Source: Cephalothrix spiralis (lineage: Eukaryota; Nemertea; Palaeonemertea; Archinemertea; Cephalotrichidae). Taken from it: a stretch of 19,006 nt of DNA. The notes under the pieces are model-generated. The model was not told where the DNA came from and did not search any database. It was given only the letters and a program-made list of their open reading frames with translations. The stretch lies in contig JAUCNG010266629.1 in NCBI GenBank assembly GCA_032353305.1, positions 1 to 19,006 on the forward strand. Reading direction: 5' to 3'. A program made the translations under genes and the position numbers. Shown piece by piece: positions 17,555 through 19,006 of the stretch (position 1 is its first letter; each line of letters starts with the position of its first letter).

Positions 17555-18730
17555 CTATGACACAATACAGTGTTTACTTTTGACTTTTTTCTTCTTATGA
17601 GGTTTACCACTATTATGTATATTATTTGAGGCCCTCGGTACTGTGTTACAACCCTCCGCAACATAAGATATCCTAGGCCTATCGAAGTAATATTCATCAT
17701 CATCACTACTCGAACTCGAACATGTGCTACAACTATCATCGTGTAAGTCCTGTTGTTGCCGATGTTTAAACTGATCAACAACATTATTTCCTGCATTATG
17801 TCCTGCATTTCGATAGGCTCCTTTTTGAGAGTTTCTAGGGAAGGTTCCAGCAGATTGAGACCGGTAAGGAAGACTAGGACGAGATATAGGGTTCATCTTA
17901 TCCTCCACCGGAGGCGGGAGATCAGTGTTTTTGTTAAATCCCGTTCGAGCATACGACGGAGCACCATTTTGAGACGAATTTCTGTCCGGTAAATCAGGGT
18001 TAAAACGGTTAGCAAAAGGATCATGACGGGGGTCAAAACGAACCGTTAAATTTTTCTCCGATCGAGTACTACCGGATTTATTACGTACTAAATTACTCTT
18101 TTTGACATACACATTTGGAGTTTCAGGCATATCTTTCGTTAAATCTGGCATAGAATGTCTTGAACGCATGATACCTAACTTAGTTTGTGGTGGAGAAGGT
18201 TCTTGAATTAGACTTTCCACATGCCTATTATAAGAATCTGAATTGCCCTTTTCGTTCCAATCAGGCTCCTGATAAATATGTTCGTCAGGTATATAAAAAG
18301 TTCCATTTGGCGGACATTGAGGTGGTACTCGATTTTCAGTTCGTGAATTCTCAATTAAATTCCCATTTATAAAACTTGAACTTTGAGACACTCCACGGCA
18401 GCAGTCAATCGAGCAATAAATTGCATTTTGTTTTGGCAAAAAGGGGAGTCCTAATAACGATTTTTGGCAAAAAGCGCATGAAAAACATTTTTCATCCGCA
18501 TGCCAGTGTTGACCTTCGTGGCTCATTTGACCTTGACCGATGCTAATTTTCTCTCCACACGAATCACAGTATTCGGCATACATGACTTCAAAACAAGCAC
18601 AACAATATGGCCGACCGTCACGCATAATATATCGCTGACCACCTAATTGTTTATCGCACTCAAAACACGAAAAGTGCTGCATATGCCAACTCCTCCCCTC
18701 GGCTTCTGTGCACTCATCAGCAAAAATAAC
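17555..18730 (-). CDS. prickle: Prickle planar-cell-polarity protein, last coding exon (partial gene)
   Basis: This minus-strand exon encodes 391 residues and a TAG stop, entered in phase 0 after an acceptor (TATTTTTAG; AG at 18732-18731). It opens [16 protein letters not shown], a Prickle LIM2 hallmark, so the first LIM2 cysteines and the PET and LIM1 domains are on upstream exons. LIM2 ends near residue 54. LIM3 follows directly (Cys-55 to Cys-110, with [13 protein letters not shown]). A low-complexity tail carries [16 protein letters not shown] and an acidic serine run [14 protein letters not shown] near residues 335-350. The end is lysine-rich with a CaaX box, CIVS. Vertebrate Prickles end CIIS and are farnesylated. 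Prickle is cytoplasmic, recruited to the membrane with Vangl, and antagonises Frizzled/Dishevelled in planar cell polarity. At ~280 residues the tail is shorter than I recall for vertebrate Prickle1/2. Family assignment is secure; the paralogue number is not. Confidence 0.95.
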   Translation of the reverse strand, partial: VIFADECTEAEGRSWHMQHFSCFECDKQLGGQRYIMRDGRPYCCACFEVMYAEYCDSCGEKISIGQGQMSHEGQHWHADEKCFSCAFCQKSLLGLPFLPKQNAIYCSIDCCRGVSQSSSFINGNLIENSRTENRVPPQCPPNGTFYIPDEHIYQEPDWNEKGNSDSYNRHVESLIQEPSPPQTKLGIMRSRHSMPDLTKDMPETPNVYVKKSNLVRNKSGSTRSEKNLTVRFDPRHDPFANRFNPDLPDRNSSQNGAPSYARTGFNKNTDLPPPVEDKMNPISRPSLPYRSQSAGTFPRNSQKGAYRNAGHNAGNNVVDQFKHRQQQDLHDDSCSTCSSSSSDDDEYYFDRPRISYVAEGCNTVPRASNNIHNSGKPHKKKKVKSKHCIVS

Positions 18731-19006
18731 CTAAAAATAAAAAAGTAGATAATTCAAATTTAATTATTATTCAATATTTCAAGAAACTTTATCATCAAAA
18801 ATTTCGTTTTTATTATTGTCTACTACAGTACCGGTACGATGGTGTAATTCTAAAGGGTACTAACTCCAAAAATGTCAAAAGTCGTTTTACGATGCCAAAT
18901 GGTTTGAACAGGTATAATTCATCATCTTACAAAAAATCTCGCAAAAAATCCTAACCGTTGCCGAGTTATAGCTTTTTAGAAAATCGTAATTCTAAAGGGT
19001 ACTAAC
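18731..19006 (-). other. Prickle intron (3' part)
   Basis: The intron upstream of the Prickle terminal exon runs off the window. It contains a 21-bp direct repeat and a PCR-like short palindrome GTACCGGTAC at about 18829-18838. No further exon is visible. Confidence 0.8.
18844..19006. repeat. 21-bp exact direct repeat at 142-bp spacing
   Basis: The same 21 bases, starting GTAATTCTAAAGGG and ending TACTAAC, occur at 18844-18864 and 18986-19006. The second copy touches the window end, so the repeat may continue and could be a tandem array of 142-bp period. Confidence 0.75.

Noticed and set aside
17548-17992. Open frames overlapping the Prickle exon on both strands
   Set aside because: They are alternative-frame shadows of a strongly supported coding exon.
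1-19006. A new multi-gene system, CRISPR array or viral insertion
   Set aside because: No regular spacer array, no clustered unknown genes and no viral or phage protein was seen; the genes present belong to three known, unrelated pathways.

Overview
This is animal nuclear DNA, AT-rich and intron-bearing. It has split genes with GT/AG junctions, metazoan-specific protein families and many short inverted-repeat transposon relics. The proteins are typical of an invertebrate. The sequence alone does not fix the phylum, and I found no bacterial-type operon, CRISPR array or viral gene.

Layout. (1) Positions 1-1579 are the end of an intron and 1580-1770 the last coding exon of a G-protein alpha subunit of the Gi class, plus strand. 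A probable 78-nt intron sits two bases after the stop codon, followed by a long AT-rich 3' flank. (2) 1851-6570 is non-coding. It holds a CAG...CTG-ended inverted-repeat element (2088-2361) and a perfect 232-bp tandem duplication (5514-5977). (3) 6746-11657 is a complete four-exon LAMTOR5 (HBXIP) gene, plus strand, encoding 91 residues. It joins in frame at all three junctions and has a CpG-clustered promoter upstream and an AATAAA downstream. Its introns carry a tRNA-derived SINE, a SINE-head remnant, two MITE-like elements, a fold-back element and a hairpin repeat. (4) 11886-17554 is intergenic and rich in inverted repeats: a 0.7-kb element with ~120-bp terminal inverted repeats (TIRs), a Tc1/mariner-type non-autonomous element apparently inserted in its right arm, and an inverted-repeat element that has a second, partial copy at 581-672. 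(5) 17555-18730 on the minus strand is the last coding exon of a Prickle planar-cell-polarity protein: most of LIM2, all of LIM3 and a tail ending in a CaaX box. The window ends in the preceding intron.

The three genes are not an operon. Each belongs to a conserved signalling system: heterotrimeric G protein, lysosomal Ragulator/mTORC1, and planar cell polarity. I found no convincing new multi-gene system. The points most worth checking are the intron just after the G-alpha stop codon, the exact tandem duplication carrying an acceptor-like site, the nested transposons, and the uncharacterised inverted-repeat families.
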